This document shows, in pieces, positions 11,380 through 26,300 of a stretch of 64,000 bases of DNA. Every line of letters starts with the position of its first letter. Positions within the stretch are counted from its first letter, which is position 1. Position numbers and translations under genes: made by a program. The stretch lies in NCBI GenBank assembly GCA_028023455.1, contig JAQFVV010006721.1, positions 62,001 through 126,000 of the forward strand. The letters are read 5' to 3'. The notes beneath the pieces are model-generated. The model was not told the DNA's origin and made no database searches. It saw only the letters and a program-made list of their open reading frames with translations. This DNA comes from Epiperipatus broadwayi. Taxonomy: Eukaryota > Onychophora > Udeonychophora > Euonychophora > Peripatidae.

Positions 11380-14300
11380 GTTAGTGTAAATATTAAAATA
11401 TTAATATTTTTTTATTCTTAAAATCCACCAAAAAATTTGATATTATTTTGCCCTTTTTGATGTATATTAAGGTCGAGGGCTTACAACTGTTTTATTCATT
11501 TAACGTTTATTTTCAAAATTAAAGTTGAATCAATTTTAAAGAATAAAAATAGCACTACATATCCTCAATAAATTTATAATTGTTTAAAATATAGTTTTAA
11601 AAGTATTTATTAAAGTTAGTTTTTTCCTTAGTCACGCGAATGTTTACTCTTGTTTGTCGTAAAAATTATACACGCCCCCTTTTAAATGTCTTCAAGATTT
11701 TTGAACGTTATTGTCATCTGAAAAATTTAAATATTTAATTTATTCCTAGCCTGGCTGATCTTTATATGCTTTTAAATATATACAACTTATTTTAATTTCC
11801 CTTTTAAAATGTATTTTTTGATTGTACGCCGAATTCTTAGGAATGTTTGAATGTCGCCATAGCAACAATCTTTCAGTAAGCTACTATACTAAGTTGTTTA
11901 CGTATTAAATGAATTTTTTTGTCATACTAGTTTCCCAAAACATATTTGAATACATCTCTGTATGAGTGTGCGCCTACCCGTGAAAAGTACTACGGATATT
12001 TGCACGCACGAATCTAGCTCAAAGTACATGAATATTTATCGAGGTATTAATACTTAAGATTAAAATTGTAAATAGATATGAGAATTTTCAATTAGTCAAT
12101 AATAGTATCGAGATTTTATCCAAACAAGGATTTTATTATTATTATACAATTGTAATACGGTCTTAACAGGATTTATTAGTGTAAGTGGTCAATTTTATAT
12201 GAAAAGATTACATTGCAATTGTTAAACATATTTCTATACTTCAACAAGCACAGCAATTCTAAATCAAAAAAAAATTTTTTTTTCAGTTTGTTTTTCTATC
12301 TTTGTTTATTATTATTATTTCTGGACGTATAATGATCTTATTCATTTATGAGTAGCATTGATGATAATGATAGTAAATATTTAATTTATGACTGCTGAGA
12401 AAACTAAAAAACAATATCGTAAAATAAGTAAACAGAAAATTGAACCAGCATGTACTATATATGTACATATTTGTAGCTGACAGATTGGTTTGTATAGTCA
12501 CAACAAAACTCGTTTTTAGAGTAGTTTTTTTTTTTCCTCCTTTTTTTGGGGGGGTGGGGGTGGGTGGTGGAATGGCAAAACTCTTGAGTGGCTGTTTATT
12601 ATTAGTAATATTTAATTTATGGATAAGAGACATTGTTTTTGTACAAAACATTAAAAACTTTAACTAATAAAAATTAGTTAATTTTACATCATTTTAAAAT
12701 ACAATACAGGTTCATTTAATTAAATCTTAGTTCACATTAAAACTTTCATAATTATTATTATATTTTATATACATAAATCAATCTTAAGTGTACATAGATA
12801 TTTCTGGATAAGAAAGTTTATCTTTCCAAAATTATCTATTCGGTTACCTTTTTGTTATTAAATGAAATGTCAGATGTTTTGAAGGAAGATTGAATGTATG
12901 TGTGAATGAGCTTTTTTTTAAAAAATAAAAAAATTCCAATTATGACAGATAAAACTAAATTATGCTCCATATTCCCAGGTGTTTAAAGTCTCCAGCCATG
13001 GCAGTAGTCTGGCCAAAGGCAGTGGGTGGTACGAAACTTCTGATTATAGATCCAGACTTGCATTGATGCTGATGTTTTATTTAGCAATCTACAACTGCAG
13101 TTCACTTTCAAATGAAGGAAGATTGCATGACTTGCAGAAACTGTCTAATATTAAGCAGGACATTGTTGGACTTAGTGAAGTTAGTAGAAAAGTTGAATAA
13201 TCATTTGATTTTAAAAGTGATCATCTACTTTATTCCAAAAGCAAAAGCACAAATATTAGTGGCAAAGTGGACTGGAATTCATTATAAATAAAAATTATAT
13301 GAACAACATTCAAGATTGATGATTTGTCGGACAATATGGCAGAGTTAGTTATTCAACTTTATAGAAAATCAGTAAATGCAGATTAATCCGGTTTCTGTCC
13401 TAGCAAGTTCCCACTGCAATGAAAAATAGAGGACTTTTATATAGATATATAAACTGCTTTTGACAACATAAAATTGTCATGGGAATTAATATTAGAATTG
13501 GGAAACAGTTTGAAGGAGCACACTCACAGGTATAATTTAGAGGAAGAATTATAGTATGAGCTCTTAAAATTGGCATGAAAGCACCGAAATGTAAATATAT
13601 TAGAATTGGATTTTATTAATAGAAAATCTATATTTTAAGATTGTAATGTTCTTAGTAGATTCAACTGAGAAATTCGTCATCATTTAGTGAGATATAAAAT
13701 ATGCATTAATATGAAATTAGAGACTAAAACTATAAAGATAGTATTAACAGTTGATATTCCTAATCTTCAGAAACACTTCAATGAATTTAAAACTTGCTAA
13801 ATGTTTTAAAATATTGACAGATCTTGAAAGTAATTCAGACTTGACAGAAATTTTGTTACTCTACTAAGAACTTTGATAAGACAATATATGAAAAAAAAAA
13901 GGGGGAATATGAAAAATATTTTAAAGTAATTTATTAGGAAGAATTGAATATCTGGAGTTCTGTAAAATAGTATGCAAAAAGTTAATAATGATATACAAAA
14001 ATATAACAGAATTGTCAATGAAAACTATAAAAGAAAACAAGTGTCAAAAGTTTAAAACATCATCTTGTTATTGAAAGAAAAGTTATTTAAGCAATAAAAA
14101 GAAAAGATGAAACTAATTACTAAAAAGAGAAGTGATTTCATGAAGAATGTGAAGAGTTCTACAAAGAATTATTTAGTAATGAACAAGAAAAACAAAAATA
14201 ATTACAATTATTATATCTTTTGAATTGCCAAGCATTTTAAAAAAGGAGAGAAGATAAGTAATTAAATCTGGGGAAAAGGTAAAGGCTCCAGAAAATAATT

Positions 14301-17300
14301 GAATTATTATTGATATTTTGAAAGAAGCAGAAGAAATAGAAAAATTTTTGGCAAAATTATATTTAAATGATAAAAGGATATGTTTAATATTGACGTTTAA
14401 GAAAAATAATAAAAATATCAATAATTATAGATCTGTCAGTTCTATATAAGATCTTTACTAAAATAGTCACAACTTGATTACAGTGAAATATAACTTAAAA
14501 GAACAAATTTGCTTTAAAAGTGATCTAACACTGGATCACATGTAAATATATCGCATTAGATTTGTAGATTATGAAAAGATATTTGATTGTGTAAGCATTT
14601 CCAGAATTATTAAAGCTTTCTATTATGAAATATAGATCTGGGTTATTATCATATTCTCAAGAATATTTATTCAAATCCAGCAGCAGTGATTAGATTACAT
14701 GGTAATATTAATATTGATACGTGTGATAATAGAGTGACTCCATATCCAAAACTTTTTACAGCAGTTTTATAAAAAATATTTTGTGAATCAAAATAATAAG
14801 TTGAGGAAATAAAAATACATGAAGATTATTTGACCATGTGATGCTTAAAGATTATTCAAGTCATCTAGAATTTTGCAGCTGATGTGATTGTTTTGCAAAT
14901 GATGCTTCAGGGTGTCAGGAAATATGTAAAAGTTATCAGATTGAAATAAGAAAGTAGAACTAAAAATAAATACTAAAGAGATTAATATAATGTTCAATGG
15001 ATTTTCACAGAAGAAGAAAATAAAGATTGATAATCATGAAGATAGAAACATAATGGCTGAAATTAATCACAAAATTAAACTTGAATGGAATACTTTTAAT
15101 AAAAGTAACTTGTTATTAAAAAGAAATTTCCAAGTGTTCAAAAAGAAAGATTTTTAATATATGTATTTTATCAATTTTTATTCGTAATCTGTGATTGGAT
15201 ACATAGCAAAAAGAGCATAGAAATTTCAGATCACTTAATGAAATACGGAGAGTTGTGTGGTGGAAATAGTAAGAAGGGTTTAAAAGGGAAATTGTGCCCA
15301 AGAAAGCAAAAAGATATCATAGACATCATTGAAAGAATTAAGAGACTGGAATAGGGCTGGACTGGATATATTACTAGTAAGCTAATTATAAATGGACAAT
15401 TGGAAGTCTTAAACAAGATTCAAGAGATTGTAAAAGGTCTAGGAAGTGGCTACATTTGACATTGATGAATGAAATAAGGAAGTTTACTGTTGTGACATGG
15501 AAAAGAGTGGGTATGGATTGAAGAAAATGGTTACACCCTGAGTGGATCAATAATTATTGAAAATGGTAATGATAATACCTTATATATGTGATAATGATTT
15601 ATTGAATATATTTGTATTACAGTTATCTTAATTGTGCACTTGATATTAGATTTCTAGCTAATTATATAAAATAAAAACTTTTCATGTCTATTCCATACAT
15701 TGTCATTACAGAAATTATTATCTGATTATATATATATAAGTAAACATTGATAAATTGCGCTTTAACACATGTTCAGTGGCCTTAGTGAATTTACTAGCTT
15801 TTGCTTCTAAACACCAGTCTTTTTAAATTGCATGATAGCTCTTTAAGGCATGGTGAATGAGTGCATATGTATGTAAATTATTATTCTTTATTTTAATACT
15901 ATGACAAATTAAATAATGGCTTTTATTTCCATAATGTTTAAAATTCATCACGAGAAGTTGGCAACTGGATGCTAAGAATCCTCTGATTACAAAACTGAGC
16001 AGTCATTTTGTGATGTTTTTATTTAACTGTTTAAAACTATAGATCACATTCAAGTGAAGGAAAATTGTATGAATTGAAAGAACTATCTAATTAAATGGGA
16101 TATTGTTAGCCTGAAGTTAGAAGAAGGGTGAAGAAAATTGATATTGAAATTGAATTATACTTTACTCTAAATGCACTAATATTGAAGATAATGAAATAAA
16201 ATTATGACAATTCATGGTATGCCATCTGAATAGAATATCAAAATTAGTTATTCAATTTAATAGAAGAAACTACTGGGGAGTGGGTTCAAACTAGTTTAAA
16301 CTCACAAGTTGGTGTGTTGTTCCAATGATTATCTCGGTGCTTATCTCCACTCAAAACATTTTATTTTGCCTATTTTGGTAATCTGTGATACCTTACACCT
16401 ATGCATATATAGGTTAATTAAAAGAGATGGACTCCACTTTTCTGTAGAAAGATTATATTGGATGGGCCCTATTCAATCACCATTATAATTACCCATTTAC
16501 ATGCCAGTTAAAGCCTCAGCCTGTGACTTTCTGGAGATAAGACATATTGTTTATAATTAAATGAGATCAAAACAGCATAATATAACTAAACTTTAATTAT
16601 TTATATTTAAAGTCCTACACACACGTATAACCTAACACATTATTTACAAATTATATGTGAATCTCTAACGAACAACAAAAAAAATATTAAGTATAAATAT
16701 TGTATCCAGAAAGAATAAGATATAAGTGTATACAAAATATTAAATATGATTTATAATGTTTTAATTACCTCAATAATATACAATAATGAATACCCATACA
16801 ATAAATTAATCTGCTCATGTAATTACTAACTATTCAGTATAATTTAAAAATTATATTAATAACTGTTAAACAGATAGATAATTAGTAAGGCTTTCTAACA
16901 CTATAGATATATATTAATGGCTTACTGTAATTTGTTGGTACCTTCAGTTATTAATAAGCATGATCATAGTATTTTTTTTTTTTATTAAAGTTTTGTTAAA
17001 ATAACTGTCTTTGACTTTAATCACGGTTCATGTACATATGAAAGGATTTTTTGTCTTTGCTACAGCTTTCTGGGCTGTGAGTTTTATTTGTTTTCTTGAT
17101 AAAAGAGCAGGGGGAAAAAATCGTCATCTTGATAATATAAAAAAAAAAATTCCAATTTTTCCGAAGTCCCATTTTAAAAGTAGATGATTGAGAGATTTAT
17201 CAATCGTGGTTAGTGACTAAAGGTCAGCTTATGAACTCAAATTCTTTGGCATTGGTACTCCTTAGGCAGCAATCTTTTGATATTGACAGGTTGCACGACT

Positions 17301-20300
17301 AGGGTCAGTCATTTGTTTTCTTCCTATGAATCACATTATGGAGAAAATCAGTGCATCGTTTAGCAAATTAGTTTTTGTATCATAAATTGCTATTTAATTT
17401 TATTTTTCTTATTGACTACTGTCACAGTATAGTTGTTCACATGTAACTGACTAATTTTCAGTCATGAACAATATATCTTTTAAATCCATGGCTGATAGAT
17501 TAGATTTCTACTGGTTACCTTTTTCTTAAATAAAATTTTTTAACTAATTTTCCACTACATGATAAATGTTTCTTTATCAATTCAGTATCATTATTTAGTC
17601 TCTTATTGTTTTAACTAAAGTTTTTTTTTAATGTCATAAATTCTTTACTTAAATTTTTTTTTTTTCTTGAATAAAAAAAATGCTTTTCATTTTAAAACCT
17701 TAATTAAATAGATTAACATTAATATTTGGAATGCATATTAATTGTTTAAAAATACAAATTACATTTTTTATTTTGCATTTCCAAAAATTTTGTATGAAAA
17801 ACAACAAAGTGTAGATAATTTTTTTATTATCTAAATAATTTAATTAATTCTCATTATCAATTATACATACATACAAAAAAAAAAATTTTGCTTTTGCTTA
17901 TGATAAGAAAAAAAACTATTATTAAAAATTGATCAAATTTCAATTTTTTTTTAGAATTTTTTTTTAAACTAGATATTGTTTCATTTATGCATGCACCTGC
18001 ACACACTTGTGAAGAATCAAATATTTAGATTATAATCTTTTGTTGTTTTTTCAGTATAAACTGTAAAATATTACTTGATATTGTTGGTTTTTGTATAGCA
18101 AAACAATTCATAATGCAGATGGACTAAATTCAGTGTTCAATTCTATCATAATATCAAATGATATAATTCAGATTAATATATCAACAGTTTTTCATTTTTA
18201 TGAAATAAATAATCTTTTTAGATATGCAGAATATTTTTGATTGACCAATTAATATTTAAAAATTGACAGATAAACAATTGATATATGAAAATGCTGTGGA
18301 TAAATTTGGATGTGAGATATGAATATAATTCTTGAGTTTGTGGCAAAACAAAATGGATATATTTTTGAGAAAGTGAAAAAATGACATGGAAACATTCAAA
18401 TGAAAGTAGAGAATTGAATTACGTTTAGATTAACAGCAAGTATGTTTCATGGTTTAATGTTTTTAATAGAGCCAATAAATTTAATAATCATTGATTAACG
18501 AATGTAAGAAACATTAAAGCAATAATCAAAATAAGAGTCATAGATCACATGACCCTATATTTTTAAGCTTGTAAGTTATCCTAACACCTCTGAGGAGTGC
18601 CAGAGCACGAAACCATGGTCAGAGATTGGGGGGGGGTCCTGACAGATATTTTAAATGCTTTCTCTAGCTAAGCATTTATCACAAAGCTTGTTGAGGAATT
18701 GACAACCCTCATTGTTTATATTAAAGCAACGTTTGTCTGAAAGTTTATTTTGATGGTATTTTAGTATTATTTGTTGGACTATTTCCATCATCTAATATTA
18801 AGAACTGAATGCCTTTAGAAAAATTTTAAACTTTATTTAAATTTCTAAATGCATTCAACTGTTAGTAATAGCACACATGTTTGTATTTAACACAGCATTT
18901 CTAGTAGATTCTGCTCTTTTTTAGAAGTTGCTGGTCTATCCAGTGGCAATACTGGTATGGGAATTGATCCTGAACATAATTCTTGAATATTGAATTTTAA
19001 GGTAACGCTCTAATCCAAAAGTTCCCAAACTTTTTTCGGCCACAGATTCTACCCAAAACTTTTAAAACTGTCAACCCACTCGTCATTTACTTTACTTATT
19101 CAAATTAATAAATTTGTACAGTACTTGATATTCAATATTTCACTAGATATTTTCCAACTTTTCATTTTAATCTCTTGTAATTAATGATTGAAAAAGATAA
19201 AAGGACTATGGAATATGGCATTATCTTGTGTGCAACATTTAATATTGAAACTTTCACTAATGAAAATTAAAGCAAAAAAAGTATGAGCAGAGTTTTTTTT
19301 TAATTTTTGACATTTATGAAATAAATATGTAAATTCAAAATAAGTACAAAAATTGAAATCACTTTATTAAACATAAAAATGAAGTGAAAAAATCAACATA
19401 TTCAGACAGAATTTAACATCAACAAAATTACAACAACGAAAGATTTTAATCAATTATAAAAATAAGAATACCAAATAAATTAGCTTGGAAAATTGAATTT
19501 AATAAGATAGGTGCACCTGGTGATCTGTCAACAATTTAGCTATGGTTTTAAATTAGTGAGTTGCATTCTCAAATCTCTACGTTCAGTGATATGCAATCGA
19601 TATCTGTTCTGATGCAGGTTTAAAACTAGAGTGATGCCTCTTTCTCCCAGATATGACAATGGAAATGCCAGCAAATACTTTTTTACAACAGTCCATAGAG
19701 CTGGGTACAGAAGTGGAATACCTTGTTGCAATCAAAACTTTTGATAACCTTGTTTGAATTGTACCTTGAGATCTTCAATCACGCTGATGGTTATCGGCTC
19801 ACCTTGCAAAATCATATTTGGTTCTGCTCTAGTAGGGTATGGTTTATTATCCAATCCATTATTTCCAATGGTAGAATATCTAGGAACCTAGTTTTGAAAT
19901 GTAAGTGAAAAGCCTCCAAGTGGTTGATGTTCAGCAAGATGTTTTTTTCTTGGATTATGCCTATCATAAATAAGTTAGGGAATTAGGAAATCTCACATCT
20001 TGCAATATTTTGCCTAAAAAATATTAATCTGGAACAAAAACCACTATAATCGATTTTGCTTTGATGAGATTCAAATTGTCTCCTTGCATTTGTAAATTAA
20101 CATCATTAAATCTTCCAAGTAAGTCTGTTAAATAAACAATATCTGTTTTATTCTTAAAGGTAAATTTTCTGTCAAACTGGAATTCTCGTCTTCCAAAAAC
20201 TCTAAAACAGATTGAAAAAGTGTAAAAAATCTCGCCAAACATAAACCTTTTGAAAATCAGCGGACTTTGGTAACAAGAACTAATCGATAGAAATTTTCGT

Positions 20301-23300
20301 TGCTTTTCTTGCATAATCAAGCAAACTGTCTAGTGTTCAAAGTGTTACTTCAAATTTTGTTCATAGCTTTTATAACAAACAAGTGATTGATGCAGTTTGT
20401 CACTAAGGTTCTTGGCTACCAAATATTGCCTATGAATTACGCAGTGAACTGCAAGCATTTCAAGTCCATATTGTTTTAGGTAACTTATGAAAACATGATA
20501 ATGACTAACCATAGCTGGTACTCCATTTGTCGCAACAGATATTATATTTGTCAATGGAATTGCTTTTTCCCTGAAAAATAACTCCATTAAATTAAAAATT
20601 GTTTCATTTCTGGTGTCAGTTTTTAAGGTTCTAGCAAAAAGCAGCTCTTCATGCACTTCTTGATCTTGAATAAAGTGAACATACACCAGCAACAAAGTGT
20701 CATTACTAAGTAATGTTGATTCATTCAATTGGAGAGAAAAAACGTTTTTTTGCAAATAATTATTTTTCCATGCCGTGACTCATTTCATCGATATGTCTTT
20801 GAACTGTGTTATTGCTCAAAAGAATCCGTTTTATAACATCTTGTGCAGGTTTGTGGAGTATAGTGTTCAATACCTCTGCGAAGGCCAGCAGAATCAGGTT
20901 CTCCCCTATGGTGTGCAGTTCACCAGATTTCGCGATGAGTAGGATATGTTGTACGATGCCCTTAATTCATCATCATTTTGCTTCAATGATGAAACAAACA
21001 TATCTATTATAGTTCTTTTCAGAATTTTATCTTTACATGATTGAAAGTATGACAAATCTTTTTTTTTTTTTTTTGTCAGGGTGAACTCTGTTCAAATGAT
21101 CTGCTAGTTTTGATAGTTTCATAGTATTATTGCTAAAGGCTTTCACATATGAGACACATTGGAAAATGCTTATTTGATAATGATGGGACTAATCCTAGCT
21201 TCGTATAGTCCAAGCTGTACTGTTTGCATTTCTTTTTTTTTTTTTTTGGTTTAGTCATATTATTATCGTAAGAAATAAAAACTTATTAACAAAAATTCTG
21301 AGCATTGGATACTTAACAAAATAATTTCAATACAATATGTAACTTCAATAAAAATGAATACTCATATTAAAATTGAATTACTCATGAATTTAGATTCATA
21401 ATAATAGTGTAATAATTACTTAGGATCTTGAAATTCAAAATAATAGTATAGTAATTACTTGTGATCTTAAATTATCAAGCATCCTATTTTATTTCTTTGA
21501 AACGGATGGATAGGGATAAATAATTCTTGCAAAAGCAACTGCAAATTACACATCTGCTTTCTCTAAAGTAGCTAAATTGCTTAAATAGATTATGGAAAAA
21601 ACTTCATAATCCAAACATCCGCTTTTGACCAAACAATGAACCCAATTTCTAAATATAATACATCATCTTCATGTGATAGTGATTCCGAATAATCATTTGT
21701 GAGTATTAAAGGTTAAATTAATTTTTGATGATTAAATTTGCTGTCAGAATTTTAGTTCGTAAAAAGTAAAGGAAAAAAATTGCAAAAGAAATAAAGCATC
21801 AATCGCAATTTGATAATTCTCAGGATAGACTAAATACAAGAAAGACTAGTTATAATTATTGCAATATTTGCCCCATATGGAAATTATTGTGTTATCAGAT
21901 ACCAAATTTCATTGCTATATAAATTCTTTCTTATAATTACTCATTATTAAAATTAAGTGAAAATCTGATTGATTCAAGTCACTTATGAAACCCCTTTTTT
22001 TTTGCATTCACTTTTAAATTGGAATATTAAAAAATAAGCAAATTATTAGAAATTTATTTATCTATAGGAAAACGTTCAAGTTCATCAAATTTTACATAAT
22101 AAGTGATTTTATAAATCAATAATTATTTAGTAGGTGCTCTGGGACTTTTTTTAGTTGATTGGGAGAGCTACCAAACCGTCTCTGAATGAACATTACTGAA
22201 GATACTAAGTGATTATAATTTGATGCCTACTTCTGAAAAGTTATTTAGTATCTTTTAGGTAATGAACAGTCAGAAAAAAATATTTCTTTTCACTATATTT
22301 GATGCACAGTTTTGAATTAAGACTGTTTTGCAGATTTTGGTGAAACAATATTCAGAAAAAAATGCCGTTTTTTCCTCTACACTAATATCTTTAAAAGTAG
22401 CCTCTATTATTATTTGTTCATTTAAATTCTCTTAAAGTTTTTTTAAACTGCTTATGATATTATTTTAAGAACACACACACGCCAATGATTATTTTGACTT
22501 TATTTATTTACAAAAATCTATACCTAACATCTAATTTGTTGCTTCAAAATTGTCCATAGTTTTTTGCTATTGTTTCAATAGAGTATTGTCTTGGTTGAAA
22601 CACACAGAAAATTATTATTTTCACTTCATTTTGATCAAGAAAAAAATTGGTTGTTTCCTTTTATAGCCCATCCCTCACTATAATCTCACAAAAAAAATCC
22701 CATCAATTTTTGATGGTCATTATCTATGAAACATGCAGAAAATCTAGCTGACACTTGATCTAAATCCTCGGAAAAGAAAACTTGAATATAACAAAAATTT
22801 ACACACATTTAACCTAACCAAAAAAAAAATAGCAGAAAAGATCAATTTTACAAACTAACAAAATCCAGATTTTTCTGAAAATGAAAATAAATCCAAAAAA
22901 TAAAATGCTCACCTCTTTCTGCTACTTACATTCAACCAACCAAACAAAAAAAGATACTCCTATTTTTTGTTCATTAAAATTGTTTCAAGGGTGTGTGTAT
23001 CTTTTTTTTTCTGATAGTAGTTTAAACAAAATCTACAAATAATATCTTCTTTCAAAAACAGGGATCAAATTTATCAATTAGTATCTTCACTAGTATTTAG
23101 AAAGACTATTCAATGATTTCCCTAAGTATCTAAAAAGTCACAGAACATCTACTAAATGATTATCTTAAATATGTCCATTACTAAAGTCATAATTGTAAGC
23201 AATATAAAATTGTACAAAATTTATTCTGCATCCCATTCACAATCTTAAATAGAAATAATAAAAATTTTATACATATACTACTCTACCTTAATAGAAACTT

Positions 23301-26300
23301 TTTAATGTGCATATTTTTTTTAAGCAATTATGTTTAATTTCATAAAAAGCTGCACTCTTTTGAATAAAATAATTAAAACTGATTTCAGTCATTTAAATTT
23401 ATATTGCATCTACTTTAGACTCTGCCGCAATCAAAAATGTGATCAGATTCTAGATACTCAACATCCCTGCACCTATCTAAAATGTTCTACTTGGCCTTCA
23501 TTCTTCGCAATTCTTATCTCCCAATGACCTCCTCCCTTTCTCTGTATAGCATATTAATCCTTTGCTATTAGAAATTGAAAACAAAATATCTGGCTTCTAC
23601 ATTCTATTCATTAATATAAACATTAAGCACATTTCCTATATGGAAAATAACTTTTTCTCTCTTCTAAAAAGTGCCTTCCTCTATTAACAATTCTTGAAAA
23701 CTATGCAAAGCAATACAAACTCCATATCAATCTCAATAAATCATTTACATTAGTCATCTTAATCGGAAACAATATATCCTCCACCTTCACTCACATGCTC
23801 ATAACTTCCCAGATTTTCCCCATTTACATATCCATAAATGCTGTGAGAGCTTCAATTTAGCACATACTACTTATATCCATCGAAATCATAATCAATTCCC
23901 TATCTAAAGCCTACCTGTCATTACATGCCAAAATCATCTTTATTAATATCCTAACATTCCCCAAAGAACATTACACACCTCTTTCAAAAAGAAAACTTCT
24001 TGTGCACCAAACATATAGGGAAGAAAAGTTGTAATGACTAGTATTAGAACTATGCAAAAACATAATAAAACAATGGACTCTCATTTCATTCTATCCCTAT
24101 AAACTACCTCCAAAGAATATTAAATGGAATAGTCAAATTTCAAAACCTTTTTCCAGACAGATTTATTTGCATCACCCCAACAGATCCACCACAATCAGTT
24201 AAAAATACTTTTTCAAAAACCTCAATACACTTGCTTAATACTCCATACTCAAATAACGTACTCTCAATTAAAATAAATAACCAGGAAGCTTATAACTTTG
24301 TCCATTAAATGAGCAATTGTTAACACTCCAACCTTTTTACTACATGAAAAGTTTATTCTGATATCTAGAAGCCAAATAGCATGACTTATGTAGACATTAA
24401 TTTAGAAGCTTTACCAATCTGTAGCTTCTAAGCTAAAAAAAATGTTTTCTGCCAATATAGACTCAATTTGTTTACTCTGTCACAAAGAGGAAGAAACTAT
24501 CCAACACTTTCTCTTTGAGTACTCATCACTTCAAATGTACTAAACTCATAATTATCACTAAGTTCCAATAAGTCTCATTCATTGCACTCATTAACAGTAT
24601 AAAAAGAGAGATCTTTTCCAGCATTAGAGCAACTATTTTTATTCTATTCACTCTTTAGTGCAATTTCTGCTTCAGCACAACCTTAAGAAAATTGCAATCA
24701 CATTTCTACAACAAAATAAATAAAATTGGAGATCAAACCTCACACTTCCATATATATATGCAACCACATGGAGTTTAATAACTTTGCCTACACCACTGTA
24801 ACTACTGATTATTTAAATTAGGATATGATCTTTGCATTAAAGTTCAATACTTATCATTAATCATGCATGTAGTGTACTCGTTTAAAAATTAATATATAAT
24901 AAACCAATTACTCAATTGATTACTAACCCATAAAATCATTTGAAATCTAACAGCTCATGCCATAATTAATTTTTCATGACTTGTATGTAATCCTTTTTGA
25001 AACTGATTTAACAACAAATATTTATATGCATACAGATACAGATTAAACCCCTTGATACTAACTAAAAAAGTAAAAAAATTGATCTTTCCTTTGGTTTTAT
25101 TCCCCCCACCCCACTATAATCTCACAGAATAACACTATCAATTTTCGGTACTCATAATCTGTGTAAGCACACACACAAAAAAAAACCCCCTCAAAAAGAA
25201 AACGAATATAACAAAAATCTACGTAAACTTGACCTAACCAAAAAATAACAGTGATAAACCTCCAAAAAAGGCCAATTCTACAAACTAACAAAATCTAGCT
25301 TCATCTGAAAGTGGTGATAAATCCCCAAAAAAATGCTACTTCTCGTTCTGCTACTTACATTCAACCAAACAAAAAAATAAACATTTATTCATTAAAATTG
25401 TTTTAAGGGTGTGTCTGTTTTTTTCTCTTTCTGAATGTTGTTTAAATAAAATCTGCAAAATAATGTTTTCCTTCAAAAGTAGGCAACAAATTTATCAATA
25501 TCTTCAGTAGTATTCAGAGACTTGTGGTTCCCCCTGTTCCCCAAATAACTAAAAAGTTCCAAAATACTTGCTAAATAATTACATGTAAATCTGTCCCTTA
25601 TTAGTCATAGAAATTTTTTAATAATGCGCCCATTTTTTTTTAATAAATTAAGATTAATTTCATAAAAAGTTATACATTTTGAATAAATTAATTAAACTGA
25701 TTTCAACTATTTAAATTTACGTAATTACAAAATTAAATTTAATTTGAACTTAAATTGTGATTGATATTTATTTTTTTTCTGATTACTTAATGCAAAATCA
25801 AGTGGAAGATTTGTGTTGATATTCAGGTAATATTTTCTTCTAAAAAATGTTCGTATATGATCCATCAAACTATGAATAAGTTTTACCAAACCAAATAAAA
25901 ACTAAAACCAATTTAGTTACGGCAGAATTTATAAAATATTCATTTTTATATACTTAAAAATAAATAAAAGTTTTGTAATTTCCCTGATTCTTTTTTTTTT
26001 TAATTCACTGAAATGTACTTTTAAAACTTAAAATGTTAAAAAGCTAAAATGCAAACATAGTAATTATATTAGTTAAACTTATTAATTTGTTTATGATAAT
26101 GGATTGCCATCTGTAAAGTCCACAGTTGATGATTAGTGCAATGATCCTCAAATCAACTACAAATAATCATTTTGCAGTCCTATCTAAACATCCTGTTTAT
26201 AGGATGTGCTGTCAAGTTATTAAATGTTAGATACTGCTCCAATATAAGCAATCTTACATTTTTTTTGTCTATGAGTATATAAAGTATATGTATGCTAAGT

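Noticed and set aside
12346-12667. Overlapping open frames on both strands
   Set aside because: Created by the T and G homopolymers around the G-rich tract; they encode Pro/Lys or Phe/Gly runs without domain features.
22130-22160. Right terminus of the hAT element (CTCTGGGACTTTTTTT)
   Set aside because: It is in the same orientation as the left candidate end, not inverted, so it cannot be the matching TIR.
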